A stretch of DNA of 49,958 nt from Thioploca sp. (GTDB lineage: Bacteria > Pseudomonadota > Gammaproteobacteria > Beggiatoales > Beggiatoaceae), in contig JAAUSR010000037.1 of NCBI GenBank assembly GCA_012032555.1, forward strand, positions 1-49,958, in the 5' to 3' direction. A program made the position numbers and the translations under genes. Positions 7,862 through 18,012 of the stretch are shown one piece after another (the stretch's first letter is position 1; the number at the start of each line of letters is the position of its first letter). The notes beneath the pieces were generated by a model that made no database searches, was not told where the DNA came from, and saw only the letters and a program-made list of their open reading frames with translations.

Positions 7862-9154
7862 ATGAACCCTTTCATTCAAAAGTTAGTTGATGACTTAAAA
7901 GCCTTTTCTTCAGAATTACTTTCACCGGGTTTACATACAACTCAACAGGTTTCTAGTGGAATGGGAACTGTGGCGAGTACAGCAGCGTTATTAAAAGCCA
8001 TTGATTTTCTAACCATATTAATACCACAATTGGTATTTGAACTACAAACCACAGATACTACCCGTAAAACGGTAGTACATTATACCCCTTCTCCCAAACG
8101 AGCTACTTTTTCACGTCGTGCGAGTGATTATCAACAAGATTCAACCAAGCGACTATTATTGCCAGCGCATTGGGTAAGTGTACTATCCGTTTCAGAAATC
8201 GATATTCGTCCGCTGCGTTGGTTAATGTATTTATTGAATTTACAACAAACCGCACTTAAAAAGGTTCGTACTCGTACCCTTAAATATATTGACGATTCGC
8301 TGCTGGTACAGCAGGGTAATACAACTTATGCCCAAAATGATAGAGCAACTCTATTAAGTATGCGTCTCCATCTGGATGAAGCGAATGCTAAATTAGAGCA
8401 TGCTCGGGCAACTTTGTTACGTTTGGTACCATTGAAATTAGCACCTTCTCCTAATTTTCCTTATCCTTATCCTCGGTCTAGCGCTTGGTTGCGATTAAGG
8501 CGTTTTGCTCAACAACTGATTCAGCCAGAAGAATATTTACCTAATTTTTTGCATAATTTTTTCCATAGCACTGTAGAGATTGCTGATACACCTTACCTTT
8601 ATCAGCGTTGGTGTGGTATTAAATTACTATCTGTGTTTGAGTCATTGGGTTGGATTTGGCATGATGATCCGACCGGTGCTTTATTTTTAGGCGGTGAAAT
8701 ACGGCTTTATAAAGCAGATGTTCAAATTAGCATTTGGATAGAACCGCGGTTTTCTCGACGTAAGGCTCACCTCAGTGGTTTCATTTGTCATGAGGTGACC
8801 GAAACGCATCCTGACTACATGATAGTCACACCCGGTCCCAGTGGAATAGATGCATTTATTTTAGATCCAACTACTACGGCTGATCCGGAAATTCGTCAGA
8901 GAAAATCAAAGTATATCAATACGATAGAATCAATTGGTATGGCAAGTGTTGCGGGTATTCCAGTGGTACGCAATCCATTACGAGCTTGGTCAGCCGCACC
9001 CTTACACACTGCTTATTGTGAGCTAGAAGATTCTGAAGGACGTACTGGTACAATTCCGATGCACCCTTTAAATTGGTCACCACAACCCCTCACTGAATGG
9101 GTTAAGGACATAGATGGATATGCCATCGCTTGGGGGCGAAATGTCATTTTTTAA
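7862..9154 (+). CDS. Unknown protein, possible DUF2357/PD-(D/E)XK-like
   Basis: 430 residues, not confidently recognised. The layout is an N-terminal helical part, a middle region with LRWLMYLLNLQQTALKK and a heptad-like helix (about 150-200). A segment YLYQRWCGIKLLSVFESLGW (about 247-266) resembles the helix before the catalytic core in DUF2357-type nucleases. The next part has HPDYMIV, then DAFILDPTTT, and a KSKYI helix (about 317-360). This spacing suggests a PD-(D/E)XK fold, but the expected Lys after the second acidic strand is absent, so it may be inactive or a different fold. It has its own start after AGGAG-like bases near 7830 and no operon partner. Function is not assigned. Confidence 0.4.
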   Translation: MNPFIQKLVDDLKAFSSELLSPGLHTTQQVSSGMGTVASTAALLKAIDFLTILIPQLVFELQTTDTTRKTVVHYTPSPKRATFSRRASDYQQDSTKRLLLPAHWVSVLSVSEIDIRPLRWLMYLLNLQQTALKKVRTRTLKYIDDSLLVQQGNTTYAQNDRATLLSMRLHLDEANAKLEHARATLLRLVPLKLAPSPNFPYPYPRSSAWLRLRRFAQQLIQPEEYLPNFLHNFFHSTVEIADTPYLYQRWCGIKLLSVFESLGWIWHDDPTGALFLGGEIRLYKADVQISIWIEPRFSRRKAHLSGFICHEVTETHPDYMIVTPGPSGIDAFILDPTTTADPEIRQRKSKYINTIESIGMASVAGIPVVRNPLRAWSAAPLHTAYCELEDSEGRTGTIPMHPLNWSPQPLTEWVKDIDGYAIAWGRNVIF

Positions 9155-9369
9155 GCGACAAACCATCATAAAAGCATGACTACTTCTTCTTATAAATTTT
9201 ATTTTTTAATGATAATTAAAATTAACATTTATACCCCTTTCATACCTTAGTCAGGTGTTATACTATTGCGTTAACATTTTTTGTGCGATGCAATGAACAA
9301 GAAGCGCTTTTGTTCAACAGCATTTGGCCTGATTAATCAGTAGAGGACATCTAACGACTAGGGGTATTT

Positions 9370-10551
9370 ATGGAAAATGTGGTTATTGTAGCAGCCGCTC
9401 GCACGGCAGTAGGTAATTTTAATGGCCAGTTAGCTGACATCCCAGCCAGTACTTTAGGTGCTAAAGTCATTACCTATTTGTTACAACAAACCGGTTTGCA
9501 GCCGGATCAAATTGATGAAGTCATATTGGGTCAAGTATTAACGGCTGGGGTGGGCCAAAATCCAGCACGTCAATCTGCAATAGCCGCTGGTTTAGCGATA
9601 GCAGTACCGGCGATGACAATTAATAAAGTCTGTGGCAGTGGTTTAAAAGCAATTCATCTTGCTACTCAAGCCATTCGTTGTCAAGATGCGGAAATTATCA
9701 TTGCCGGTGGACAAGAAAATATGAGTTTGGCACCCCATGTTTTACCTAAATCTCGCCAGGGAATGCGTATGGGCGAGTGGGTTATGTCTGATAGTATGGT
9801 TACTGATGGTCTGTGGGATGTTTTCAATAATTATCATATGGGTTGTACTGCGGAAAATATTGTCGAAAAATACGGTTTTACTCGAACAGAACAAGATGAA
9901 TTTGCAGCCCTATCACAACGTAAAGCCGCAGCAGCTCAACAAGCTGGTTATTTTGATAAGCAAATTGTTCCGATTGAAATTCCGCAACGTAAAGGGGAGC
10001 CACTATTATTTCAAGTTGACGAATTTCCTCGTCCGGGTACGACAGTTGACTCACTCGCTAAATTACGTCCCGCTTTTAATCCTGCTGGTACCGTAACCGC
10101 CGGTAATGCTTCTGGTATTAATGATGGTGCAGCAGCGGTTATAGTTATGAGTGAAAGTAGAGCTAGGGCATTAGGATTAACCCCCATGGCTCGTATTGTT
10201 GCTTATGCTAATGCGGGAGTTGATCCGAAAATCATGGGCACTGGACCGATTCCCGCTACCCGTAAATGTCTCCAAAAAGCGGGATGGCAAATAGATGAGT
10301 TGGATTTAATTGAAGCCAATGAAGCTTTCGCTGCTCAAGCTATGGCGGTTAATCGAGAATTAGGTTGGGATTTGGCCAAAGTTAATGTGAATGGTGGTGC
10401 GATTGCGTTAGGTCACCCTATTGGTGCTTCTGGTGCACGGATATTAGTTACACTATTACATGAAATGGTGCGTCGTAATGCTCACAAAGGCTTAGCTACT
10501 TTGTGCATTGGGGGAGGACAAGGAGTCGCTTTAGCGGTAGCAAGAGAATAA
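9370..10551 (+). CDS. phaA: Acetyl-CoA acetyltransferase (beta-ketothiolase)
   Basis: 393 residues, the standard length. It condenses two acetyl-CoA to acetoacetyl-CoA, the first step of polyhydroxybutyrate synthesis. Visible catalytic residues are the nucleophile Cys88 in NKVCGSG, His349 in [10 protein letters not shown] and Cys379 in LCIGGGQG. The N terminus [16 protein letters not shown] and the signature [12 protein letters not shown] are typical. It is the first gene of a phaA-phaR-phaB-phasin cluster, which supports the biosynthetic reading over fatty-acid degradation. No phaC synthase is in the window. Confidence 0.93.
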   Translation: MENVVIVAAARTAVGNFNGQLADIPASTLGAKVITYLLQQTGLQPDQIDEVILGQVLTAGVGQNPARQSAIAAGLAIAVPAMTINKVCGSGLKAIHLATQAIRCQDAEIIIAGGQENMSLAPHVLPKSRQGMRMGEWVMSDSMVTDGLWDVFNNYHMGCTAENIVEKYGFTRTEQDEFAALSQRKAAAAQQAGYFDKQIVPIEIPQRKGEPLLFQVDEFPRPGTTVDSLAKLRPAFNPAGTVTAGNASGINDGAAAVIVMSESRARALGLTPMARIVAYANAGVDPKIMGTGPIPATRKCLQKAGWQIDELDLIEANEAFAAQAMAVNRELGWDLAKVNVNGGAIALGHPIGASGARILVTLLHEMVRRNAHKGLATLCIGGGQGVALAVARE

Positions 10552-10605
10552 TCAGTTAACTGTTAGTTGATACCTCTGACTGCTTATCAAACGGAGGTCT
10601 CCTAA

Positions 10606-11109
10606 TTGAATTCATTTGTCGACATCATGAACAAAAATGAACCTAGAATTATTAAGAAATATCCTAATCGTCGCTTGTATGACACCGCTATTAGTAGTTA
10701 TATTACTTTAGAAGATGTTAGACAATTGGTTAAACAGCATGTGATATTTCATATTCAAGATGCTAAAACCGGAGAGGATATTACCCGTAATATTCTACTC
10801 CAGATTATTTTGGAACAAGAACAAGCCGGTGAACCGATTTTTAGCAGCGAAGTACTTAGCCAACTCATTTGTTTTTATGGAGATACTTTACAGAGTATTA
10901 TAGCAAGCTATTTTGAGAGAAGTATTACGCTATTTGCTAAACAACAAGAAGACTTCCATGAAAAAATGTATAATCCCCTGTCTTTTATGACAGAGATAGC
11001 AGAACAAAATATTAAATTGTGGCGAGATCTACAAGAAAAATTTTTTAACCCGACCTTGTTGACTCATTTAACTGCTTCTAAAAAAAGTGACAACCAAGAA
11101 GAAAAGTAG
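10606..11109 (+). CDS. phaR: PHA synthesis repressor PhaR
   Basis: 167 residues. The N-terminal PHB/PHA-accumulation regulator DNA-binding domain is clear: IIKKYPNRRLYDTAISSYITLEDV. The following helical segment ITRNILLQIILEQEQAG belongs to the granule-binding PhaR family. The TTG at 10606 is preferred as start because GGAGG (10593-10597) sits 8 nt upstream; the ATG at 10627 lacks a good site. PhaR binds PHA granules and DNA and releases repression of phasin when polymer forms. Its position between phaA and phaB and upstream of a phasin gene fits that role. Confidence 0.9.
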   Translation: MNSFVDIMNKNEPRIIKKYPNRRLYDTAISSYITLEDVRQLVKQHVIFHIQDAKTGEDITRNILLQIILEQEQAGEPIFSSEVLSQLICFYGDTLQSIIASYFERSITLFAKQQEDFHEKMYNPLSFMTEIAEQNIKLWRDLQEKFFNPTLLTHLTASKKSDNQEEK

Positions 11110-11241
11110 AATAAGCGGGTTATTCTTGATGTCAATTACTAACTAATTTAGTTCGTGGTGGTTTTGATAAAAAGTAATATTTATTCAAGTTATAGTGTTA
11201 TATGAGATTTTTATTAAGTAAACACCAACTGGAGGATAATA

Positions 11242-11982
11242 ATGGCCAATCGAGTAGCATTAGTAACGGGCGGTACTGGTGGAATTGGAACAGAGATTTG
11301 CAAAGCACTCGCTAATATGGGAGGTCGAGTAGCCGCTTCCTGGTTAGCGGGTGTTGATGATGGCGAAACTTGGCAGCAAAATATGCAAGCAGCCGGCTAC
11401 AATTTTACGATTGCTGAAGGAAATGTAGCTGATTTTGAAACCACCACCAAGCTGGTTAAAACCGTTGAAGAAAAATTAGGTCCCATTGAGATCTTGGTGA
11501 ATTGTGCGGGTATGACTAAAGATGGTTTCTTACATAAAATGTCTAAAGAACAGTGGGATGTTGTTATTCGTACTGATTTAGACAGTGTTTTTAATGTCAC
11601 CCGGCAAGTTATCAATGGGATGAGAGACCGTAATTTTGGACGAATTATTAATATCTCTTCTGTTAATGGTCAAAAGGGACAAATTGGACAAACTAACTAT
11701 TCTGCCGCTAAAGCTGGTATGCATGGTTTTACTATGGCGTTAGCTCAAGAATCGGCACGTAAAGGTATTACTGTTAATACTGTTTCTCCTGGTTATATTG
11801 CGACTAATATGGTTGCGGCTATGGGTGAAAAAATAATTAAAGACATGATTACCCAAATTCCAGTTGGACGTTTAGGGACACCAGAAGAGATAGCGCGAGT
11901 TGTTGCCTTTTTAGCGGCAGATGAATCTAGTTTTATTACTGGGGCCAATATTGCCATTAATGGCGGAATGCACATGGGATAA
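11242..11982 (+). CDS. phaB: Acetoacetyl-CoA reductase
   Basis: 246 residues, a short-chain dehydrogenase. The nucleotide-binding motif TGGTGGIG is at 9-16, NCAG follows near 90, and the catalytic Ser and YxxxK are in NISSVNGQKG...TNYSAAKAG. This length and the close match to PhaB-type enzymes indicate NADPH-dependent reduction of acetoacetyl-CoA to (R)-3-hydroxybutyryl-CoA. A strong ribosome site GGAGG lies 7-8 nt before the ATG. It follows phaR by about 130 bp, which could hold its own promoter. Confidence 0.93.
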   Translation: MANRVALVTGGTGGIGTEICKALANMGGRVAASWLAGVDDGETWQQNMQAAGYNFTIAEGNVADFETTTKLVKTVEEKLGPIEILVNCAGMTKDGFLHKMSKEQWDVVIRTDLDSVFNVTRQVINGMRDRNFGRIINISSVNGQKGQIGQTNYSAAKAGMHGFTMALAQESARKGITVNTVSPGYIATNMVAAMGEKIIKDMITQIPVGRLGTPEEIARVVAFLAADESSFITGANIAINGGMHMG

Positions 11983-12036
11983 AAACGTTTTCCCGTTTTG
12001 TTCTTAATTTATCAAGTCTGGTACTGGAGTAAAAAC

Positions 12037-12405
12037 ATGTCAAATGAACTGATTAAACAATGGACTGAATTAAACAAAAATGCCGTAGAAGCCATTAAAG
12101 AATTAGGTGAAATTAATACTTCTACCATGACACGTTTAACTCAACGTCAAATGGAGATGGTAAATCTTTATATGGAAGGTGGCGCTAAACAATTACAGGC
12201 CCTTAGTGAAACGAAGGGGGTCCCAGATATTGTGGCAACACAGACTCAGGTTATGACTGAAGTGAATGAAAAGTTAATGGAAAATGCCCGTCAAACTATG
12301 GAAATTCTTATTGATGCCAAAACACAGTTATCAGCATGGGCAGAAAAAAGCGTAGAAAATGCTACGACTCTATTGGGCAAAAAATCGGCTTCGGGAAAGA
12401 AATAA
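12037..12405 (+). CDS. Phasin-family PHA granule protein
   Basis: 122 residues from ATG 12037, preceded by CTGGAG. The frame is open further upstream, but that part reads unlike a phasin. The protein is almost entirely amphipathic helix: LIKQWTELNKNAVEAIKELGEI, then QMEMVNLYMEGGAKQLQAL and a C-terminal ATTLLGKKSASGKK tail. This is the Phasin_2 pattern. It should coat polyhydroxyalkanoate inclusions and be controlled by PhaR. It closes the pha cluster. Confidence 0.85.
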   Translation: MSNELIKQWTELNKNAVEAIKELGEINTSTMTRLTQRQMEMVNLYMEGGAKQLQALSETKGVPDIVATQTQVMTEVNEKLMENARQTMEILIDAKTQLSAWAEKSVENATTLLGKKSASGKK

Positions 12406-12842
12406 TCGCTTTATTTTTATCATTTTATATAGTTTATAACCCTAAAAAAGAAGCGGTGCGTTGGATATTGCCAACTTATTCTATGATTTAGCGAATGGGG
12501 TTTTAAAAGTAGTGAGTGTAGCCTGGATAAAACGAAATAAAATCGAGGAGAAGGATTATGATCTTTTGAGATTCCGCTACGCTTCATCTAAGCTACACTC
12601 GCTGCTCAATTTGCACTAGAATCGAACCGATCAGACGATTTTTGGATAGATAAAGCAAATGTAATAATTTCTCTGGATTTCGCTATACTTCATTCGGGCT
12701 ACACTCGTTAAGTCCCTATTTATCCGCTCTATCCGAATAATTCGTGTAATCTAGTTCAAACCACTCTACTAATTATTTACTTTTCCAACCATTAATAACA
12801 TAATTATTATCTGGGCTTAATTAACACGAGGTAGGGACAATT
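12406..12842. repeat. Intergenic region with degenerate inverted repeats
   Basis: 437 bases without a gene. GAGTGTAGCCTGGATAAAACG near 12515 is answered by an inverted relative, ATTCCGCTACGCTTCATC followed by TAAGCTACACTCGCT, near 12570-12604. A third copy, TTTCGCTATACTTCATTCGG followed by GCTACACTCG, lies near 12677-12709. These look like decayed dispersed repeats. The promoter of vgrG should lie in the last 100 bases. Confidence 0.5.
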
Positions 12843-14707
12843 ATGTCCGCTGATTACACTCAAGAGAGATTACTATTTACTGTCTTAACCCCACTAGGCC
12901 AAGATAAACTCTTATTTAAAAGCTTACAGGGTGAGGAACAACTGTCGGGATTATTTCACTTTCAAGTTGAAATGCTTTCCCAGTCGAGCACGATTGATTT
13001 TAACAATATCATTGACCAAGCGATTACTATTCAAGTTCAATTCGCACCACAACACGTTCGCTATTTTAATGGTATCGTCACGCGGTTCACTCAAGTAGGT
13101 TCCGATGCGCGCTTCACGATTTATTATGCCGAAATTCGTCCGTGGTTGTGGCAACTAACGCTGACTAAAAATTGCCGCATCTTCCAAAACCTAACGGTTC
13201 CCAAAATTATCCAGCAAGTCTTTGATGACCTTGGTTTTAGCAATTATCGGTTTTCACTGACTTTTTTTTATGAACCCCGTATTTATTGTGTGCAATACGA
13301 AGAAACCGCTTTCGATTTCGTCTCGCGGTTGATGGAAGATGAAGGTCTGTTTTACTTTTTTGAACATACTGAAGATAAACATGTTTTAGTCATCGCTGAC
13401 GATTTAGGCGTACACCGACCTTGCCCCGGAATTGATAGAGTTCGCTACTGGCAAATCCGTAATGAAACTCAACCCGAAGACGTTATTACCCACTGTCAAT
13501 TTTCTCAGCAAATGACCACCGGCAGATATGCCATAGATGACTTCAATTTTAAGATTCCACGAGTGGATTTAAAGAATTCTATCGAAGCTTTACCTTTCCA
13601 AAAGGGCAGTGATTTGCGAATTTACGAATACCCCGCCGGTTTTGAACAACTCACTCAGGGTCAACGCAAAGTCACCAAACGGATTGAATCGCATGCGATT
13701 AACTATCAAGTCCTGGAAGGACAGGGTCATGTGTTTAGCTTTACCAGTGGTTATCAATTTACTTTAACTGATCATTCGCGCCGTGAATTCAATGCTAAAT
13801 ATGTGTTACGTTGGGTGTCTCATTCGCTATCACTAACGCATTATAGTAATGCATTTCAGGCTTTTCCGGCGCATTTTTCTTTTCGGGCACCCCTCACCAC
13901 CCCGAAACCTAAAATTATTAGTCCACAAACCGCTATCGTCACCGGACCACCTGGTGAAGAAATTTATAGTGATCAATATGGTCGAATTAAGGTGCAATTT
14001 CATTGGGATCAAGAAGGACAATATGATGATAAAAGTTCTTGCTGGGTACGAGTAAATCAAGGATGGGCTGGAAAAGGTTGGGGACATATCACTATTCCAC
14101 GGATTGGACAAGAAGTGATTGTGAGTTTTCTAATGGTGATCCAGACCAACCTATCGTTACGGGAGCAGTTTACAATGGGCAACAGCCGGTGCCTTACTCG
14201 TTACCCGCAGAGCAGACCAAAAGTACTTGGAAAAGCAATTCCAGTAAAGATGGCGTACCTTCCACTAATTACAACGAAATTCGGTTTGAAGACCAAGCGG
14301 GAAGTGAAGAACTGTACATCCAAGCGGAGAAAGATCGTAATGAATTGGTCAAAAATAATATGTCCACGCAGGTTAAAGCGAATCAATTTTTGACAGTAGG
14401 TCAAAACCAAACGGAAACGGTAGGAATGAATAAAGCGGAAACCATTGGAATTGCGAAAGCCTTAACTACCGGAGCGGCTTATCAAGTGACTGTGGGAGCG
14501 GTGATGAATACGACCGTGGCACTTAGTCAGTCTGAAGAAGTCGGGCTAGTGAAGAAGGTCATTGTCGGAGATAAGTTTGAATTAATCTGTGGCAAGGGCA
14601 AAATCACTGTTGAGAAAAGCGGTAAAGTGACGATTGAGGGCACTGAGTTTTTGTTTACCGCCTCGGGTGATGTCAAAATCAACGGTAAAGTCATTGACTT
14701 AAATTAA
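12843..14707 (+). CDS. vgrG: VgrG type VI secretion tip protein, frameshifted near 14132
   Basis: The gene reads as two frames, 12843 to about 14132 and then on to 14707, about 620 residues in total. The first has the gp27-like region (FHFQVEMLS, VPKIIQQVFDDLG, EETAFDFVSRLMEDEGLFYFFEH) and the gp5 OB-fold with GRIKVQFHWD, SCWVRVNQGWAGKGWG and IPRIGQEVIV. The second resumes NGDPDQPIVTGAVYNGQQPVPYSLP and a repetitive beta-prism-like tail (VGQNQTETVG...). TTTCTAATGG needs one more A to join ...SFLNGDPDQP. VgrG trimers form the puncturing tip of the type VI machine and carry cargo; the next genes look like that cargo. No T6SS structural genes are in the window. Confidence 0.9.
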
Positions 14708-14711
14708 AATT

Positions 14712-15725
14712 ATGTTATTTCGCAACTTTACACCTTTTCCGCCACTACAATTTGAAAGCCGTGATGAGCAGCGGCGTGATTTTGGTGTAGTGGTGTTACG
14801 TGGTACCTTTGAAATTCGCAATTACCAAACCTTGTTTTTGCTCCAAGAACAAGAACCTTTAATCATGGCAGATGTTTACCATGGTGAACCGGGCAAATCC
14901 AGTTTATGGAAAGAAGGCAATTTAGCGCCTTATAAACCCAAAACCGACATTCACATCAACGCGATTGCTCATGCCCCCGAGGGTAAACCTTTACCTCAAT
15001 GGAACGTTGCGGTCAAAGTAGGCAAAATCCAAAAACAGTTGTTAGTGATGGGACCACGCTATTGGTATCAAGAACGGGGTTGGCGCTTGACCGAACCCCA
15101 ACCGTGTTTACAGGTACCCATTCGTTATGAACAAGCGTATGGCGGGATATACCAACAAGCGGTCTATCAAGAAAATCCCGTTGGTTTGGGTTATATTCCG
15201 TCAAAAACGGTTGAGATGACAACCTCAACACCGCTTCCCGCACCCCAAATTATGTCCCCGGATGAACCGATTACGGAATGGGGAAAAATTTATAAACCCG
15301 AAGGATTGGGTCCACTAGCACCGGCATGGCAGCCGCGCGTAGCTTATGCTGGGACGTTTAATGCGGTGTGGGAAAAAACGCGGTGGCCGGATTTACCGGA
15401 AGATTTTCGGTTTGATTTTTATAACAGCGCGCATCCCGATTTGATTTATCCTGGGTTTGTGGAGGGCGATGAGACAATCGAGTTGAGGAATCTCAGTGCA
15501 ACGGAACGCTTGCAATTTAAGTTGCCGGGGTTCACGTTAGGATTGTTGGTGCGTTGGGAAGATGGGGAGATAGCGCCAATGCCGGTGCGGTTGGATACGA
15601 TTCATATTGAGGTGCCGGAGATGAGGGTGTATTTGACTTGGCGGGGGATTTTTCCGGTGGAGGAGGCGATTCGGGTGTTGGAGGTGAGGATGAGGAGAAC
15701 AGGAGAGGTGGAAGATGGGAGATAA
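14712..15725 (+). CDS. DUF2169 family type VI effector adaptor
   Basis: 337 residues starting 5 bp after vgrG. The N terminus (FTPFPPLQFESRD, FGVVVLRGTFEI), the GKSSLWKEGNLAPYKPKTDI block and the AYGGIY motif are typical of DUF2169. Proteins of this family are found beside vgrG and are thought to help load specific effectors. It overlaps the start of the downstream effector gene by 11 bp, which implies translational coupling. From about 15440 the coding strand becomes strikingly purine- and G-rich, unlike the neighbours. Confidence 0.85.
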   Translation: MLFRNFTPFPPLQFESRDEQRRDFGVVVLRGTFEIRNYQTLFLLQEQEPLIMADVYHGEPGKSSLWKEGNLAPYKPKTDIHINAIAHAPEGKPLPQWNVAVKVGKIQKQLLVMGPRYWYQERGWRLTEPQPCLQVPIRYEQAYGGIYQQAVYQENPVGLGYIPSKTVEMTTSTPLPAPQIMSPDEPITEWGKIYKPEGLGPLAPAWQPRVAYAGTFNAVWEKTRWPDLPEDFRFDFYNSAHPDLIYPGFVEGDETIELRNLSATERLQFKLPGFTLGLLVRWEDGEIAPMPVRLDTIHIEVPEMRVYLTWRGIFPVEEAIRVLEVRMRRTGEVEDGR

Positions 15726-16812
15726 AGTACCGGCTGGAAAAAGCTGTCAAGTGCCTATTTCTTCAAAACCAACACAAACTTTTTGCCCAATAACAAAACC
15801 AACAAAAAATGAAGAAACTGAAAAAAAGGTGGAGTGTTACTTAACGGAAGAACAACTCAAGAAAATTATGCCATATGCTACTGATATTAATATAAAAAAA
15901 TATCTAACTCCTATTAATTATACACTAAAAAAATATGAAATTAATACTCCATTAAGAGTAGCTCACTTCTTAGCGCAGCTTGCTCATGAAAGTGGAAGTC
16001 TAAACTATGTTAGGGAAATTGCCAATGGTACAGCTTATGAAGGACGCAAAGATCTAGGCAATACTGAACCAGGAGATGGTCCTAGATTTAAAGGACGAGG
16101 ATTGATTCAGCTTACGGGACGCGCAAACTATAAAAAATATGGGGATTCTATTAATGCTGATTTAGTAAGTAATCCAGAAAACCTTGAAAACCCCGATCTA
16201 GCTACTGATGTAGCAGGTTGGTTTTGGAATGAACGCAAACTGAATCCGCTAGCAGACCAAGATGATATTGAAGGAATTACAAGAAAGATTAACGGTGGAA
16301 CTAATGGATTAAAAGATCGAGAAGAATATTTAAAGAAAGCAAAGAATGCAAAACTGTGTGAGGAAAAAAATAGCACAAATGGAATAACTGTGACAAGATT
16401 TAATGCTGGTGAACTCTGTAAGAGTGGATGCTCTTATTATCAAAAACGTCATGATGATTATGTTTTCCGCCATAGTTGTTGTGAATCTAAGTCTTCTCCA
16501 CCAGATTACTACCTAGATTACGGACTAAAGTATTGTGAAAAATTCACTCGGGAAACTTATCCTAAATTATCTCCAGAAGGGCAACAATGGTTAAAAAAAG
16601 CTCGCTGTAATTTACAAATTATGATGGAAAAAGGTCTCCAAAATAAACCCGAATTAGAGTCAAGTTCTGAAAAGTTTAGAAAATTTGCCTTTAATACTCA
16701 TCCAAAAGCTTATTTAGATGCTGGCTTAGCAGACTTAAGTCCTAAAGATTGGTTTTACATTTCAACTACGCCGGAATTAAAAGAATGGTTAAAACTAGAG
16801 ACCTGGCAATAA
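15715..16812 (+). CDS. GH19 chitinase/lysozyme-like putative type VI effector
   Basis: 365 residues. Residues about 45-215 are a glycoside hydrolase 19 domain: HFLAQLAHESGSLNYV with the general-acid Glu, AYEGRKDLGN, then KGRGLIQLTGRANYKKYG and the WFWNERKLNPLAD block. Many such phage and secretion-linked enzymes cut peptidoglycan. A separate Cys-rich C-terminal region starts at RFNAGELCKSGCSYYQ (about 228) and ends in an all-helical part. There is no signal peptide, which fits delivery by VgrG. The frame stops at TAA 16810-16812, but the same frame continues for 39 sensible codons (EWTEEQAKDFQNWLRNIF) to TGA 16930-16932. A nonsense mutation may thus have shortened it. Confidence 0.8.
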   Translation: MGDKVPAGKSCQVPISSKPTQTFCPITKPTKNEETEKKVECYLTEEQLKKIMPYATDINIKKYLTPINYTLKKYEINTPLRVAHFLAQLAHESGSLNYVREIANGTAYEGRKDLGNTEPGDGPRFKGRGLIQLTGRANYKKYGDSINADLVSNPENLENPDLATDVAGWFWNERKLNPLADQDDIEGITRKINGGTNGLKDREEYLKKAKNAKLCEEKNSTNGITVTRFNAGELCKSGCSYYQKRHDDYVFRHSCCESKSSPPDYYLDYGLKYCEKFTRETYPKLSPEGQQWLKKARCNLQIMMEKGLQNKPELESSSEKFRKFAFNTHPKAYLDAGLADLSPKDWFYISTTPELKEWLKLETWQ

Positions 16813-16941
16813 GCTATAGAAGCAGGAACGGGGGTTGCTGGGGAGAAAATAAAGGATTTATCTGAATGGACGGAAGAACAAGCAAAAGATTTCCAAAACT
16901 GGTTAAGGAATATCTTTGATAAAGAAAACTGAAAAATCAAG

Positions 16942-18012
16942 ATGACTATAAATAATTATAAAATATTATTTATAATAATCAGTTTGAGTATTTTAATAGG
17001 AATCGCAAAACATATGGGCAATATTTCATATAAATGGGAAATACTGGATACATTTGATAATGAAATTTTGAGTCTTGAATTTATTTCGCCTTCTAAAGGG
17101 TGGATGTCGGCACTTTTGATGGATAAAACCAGTGAACCGGAAATGTGGCAGGAATATAAAAAAGGTATCAATCGTATTACAGTAACTGAAGACGGCGGAA
17201 AAACTTGGGAAATCGTTTATGAATCCCCGGGGAATTTTATAGAACAACTTCAATACATGGATACGACCAAATGGTTACTTGGCGTTAAAAGTACCTATCA
17301 GGAAGGGAAAGGTCATCCAGATTTTATGTTATACAAAAGTATAGATGAGGGACATCACTGGGAAATATTTTGTCAACTTCCAGTACCTCATTCCATAGAA
17401 GGCTTTTACTTTTTTGACGACTACAAAGGCTATGTATGGACCTTAGAAAAGCTTTTTGCAACTTCAGACCGAGGTAAAACGTGGAGTCTAATTGCTTTGA
17501 TTGACGTACCTTATAAAACCGGAAAGATATATCGTATTGGGCCAGCAAATTTCTTTTATTTTATTGACAATAACGAAATAAAGAAAGTTAATCCTTGGAA
17601 AAATGTTAATTTTTCTCTAACTTTACCCGTAAATTTTAAAGCGAAAGATATTTTTTCAAATCCTTCACAATCAAAAGTATATATACTAGGCCAGACTCCT
17701 TCAAAATGGCTTCTTCTAGTATACGAAAATGATCAATTAATTTCTACTGAAGTGATACCTATTAAGGAGAAGCAATTTGAGTTAGAAGCTTTTTTTTGTG
17801 GAAAAAATACTTTTCAAGTAATTGGTTCAACGCTTTCATTTTTTAAGCCCTATCACTTTTATATTAAAAATTTAACTGATTGGCATAAAGAATCTCTTTC
17901 TGGAAAGAAAAATTTTGAATACTTTGCTTTTTGGGAAAACCATACTTGGGCAGTTAGAATCGCTTTATTTAAAGGAAATAGAGAATTATTACATCGTGAA
18001 ATCACACAATAA
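16942..18012 (+). CDS. Membrane-anchored BNR-repeat protein, candidate immunity protein
   Basis: 356 residues. One N-terminal membrane segment (ILFIIISLSILIGIA, about 8-22) is followed by an extracytoplasmic domain with at least three Asp-box/BNR motifs: TVTEDGGKTWEIV, SIDEGHHWEIF and TSDRGKTWSLI. These indicate a beta-propeller. It begins 9 bp after the extended stop of the GH19 effector. An immunity protein against a periplasmic wall hydrolase would need exactly this topology, so immunity is the leading inference. No immunity family with this fold is recognised here. AT content is higher than in vgrG. Confidence 0.5.
   Translation: MTINNYKILFIIISLSILIGIAKHMGNISYKWEILDTFDNEILSLEFISPSKGWMSALLMDKTSEPEMWQEYKKGINRITVTEDGGKTWEIVYESPGNFIEQLQYMDTTKWLLGVKSTYQEGKGHPDFMLYKSIDEGHHWEIFCQLPVPHSIEGFYFFDDYKGYVWTLEKLFATSDRGKTWSLIALIDVPYKTGKIYRIGPANFFYFIDNNEIKKVNPWKNVNFSLTLPVNFKAKDIFSNPSQSKVYILGQTPSKWLLLVYENDQLISTEVIPIKEKQFELEAFFCGKNTFQVIGSTLSFFKPYHFYIKNLTDWHKESLSGKKNFEYFAFWENHTWAVRIALFKGNRELLHREITQ

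Noticed and set aside
13833-14111. 92-codon minus-strand frame inside vgrG
   Set aside because: Shadow of the VgrG OB-fold region; no features of its own.
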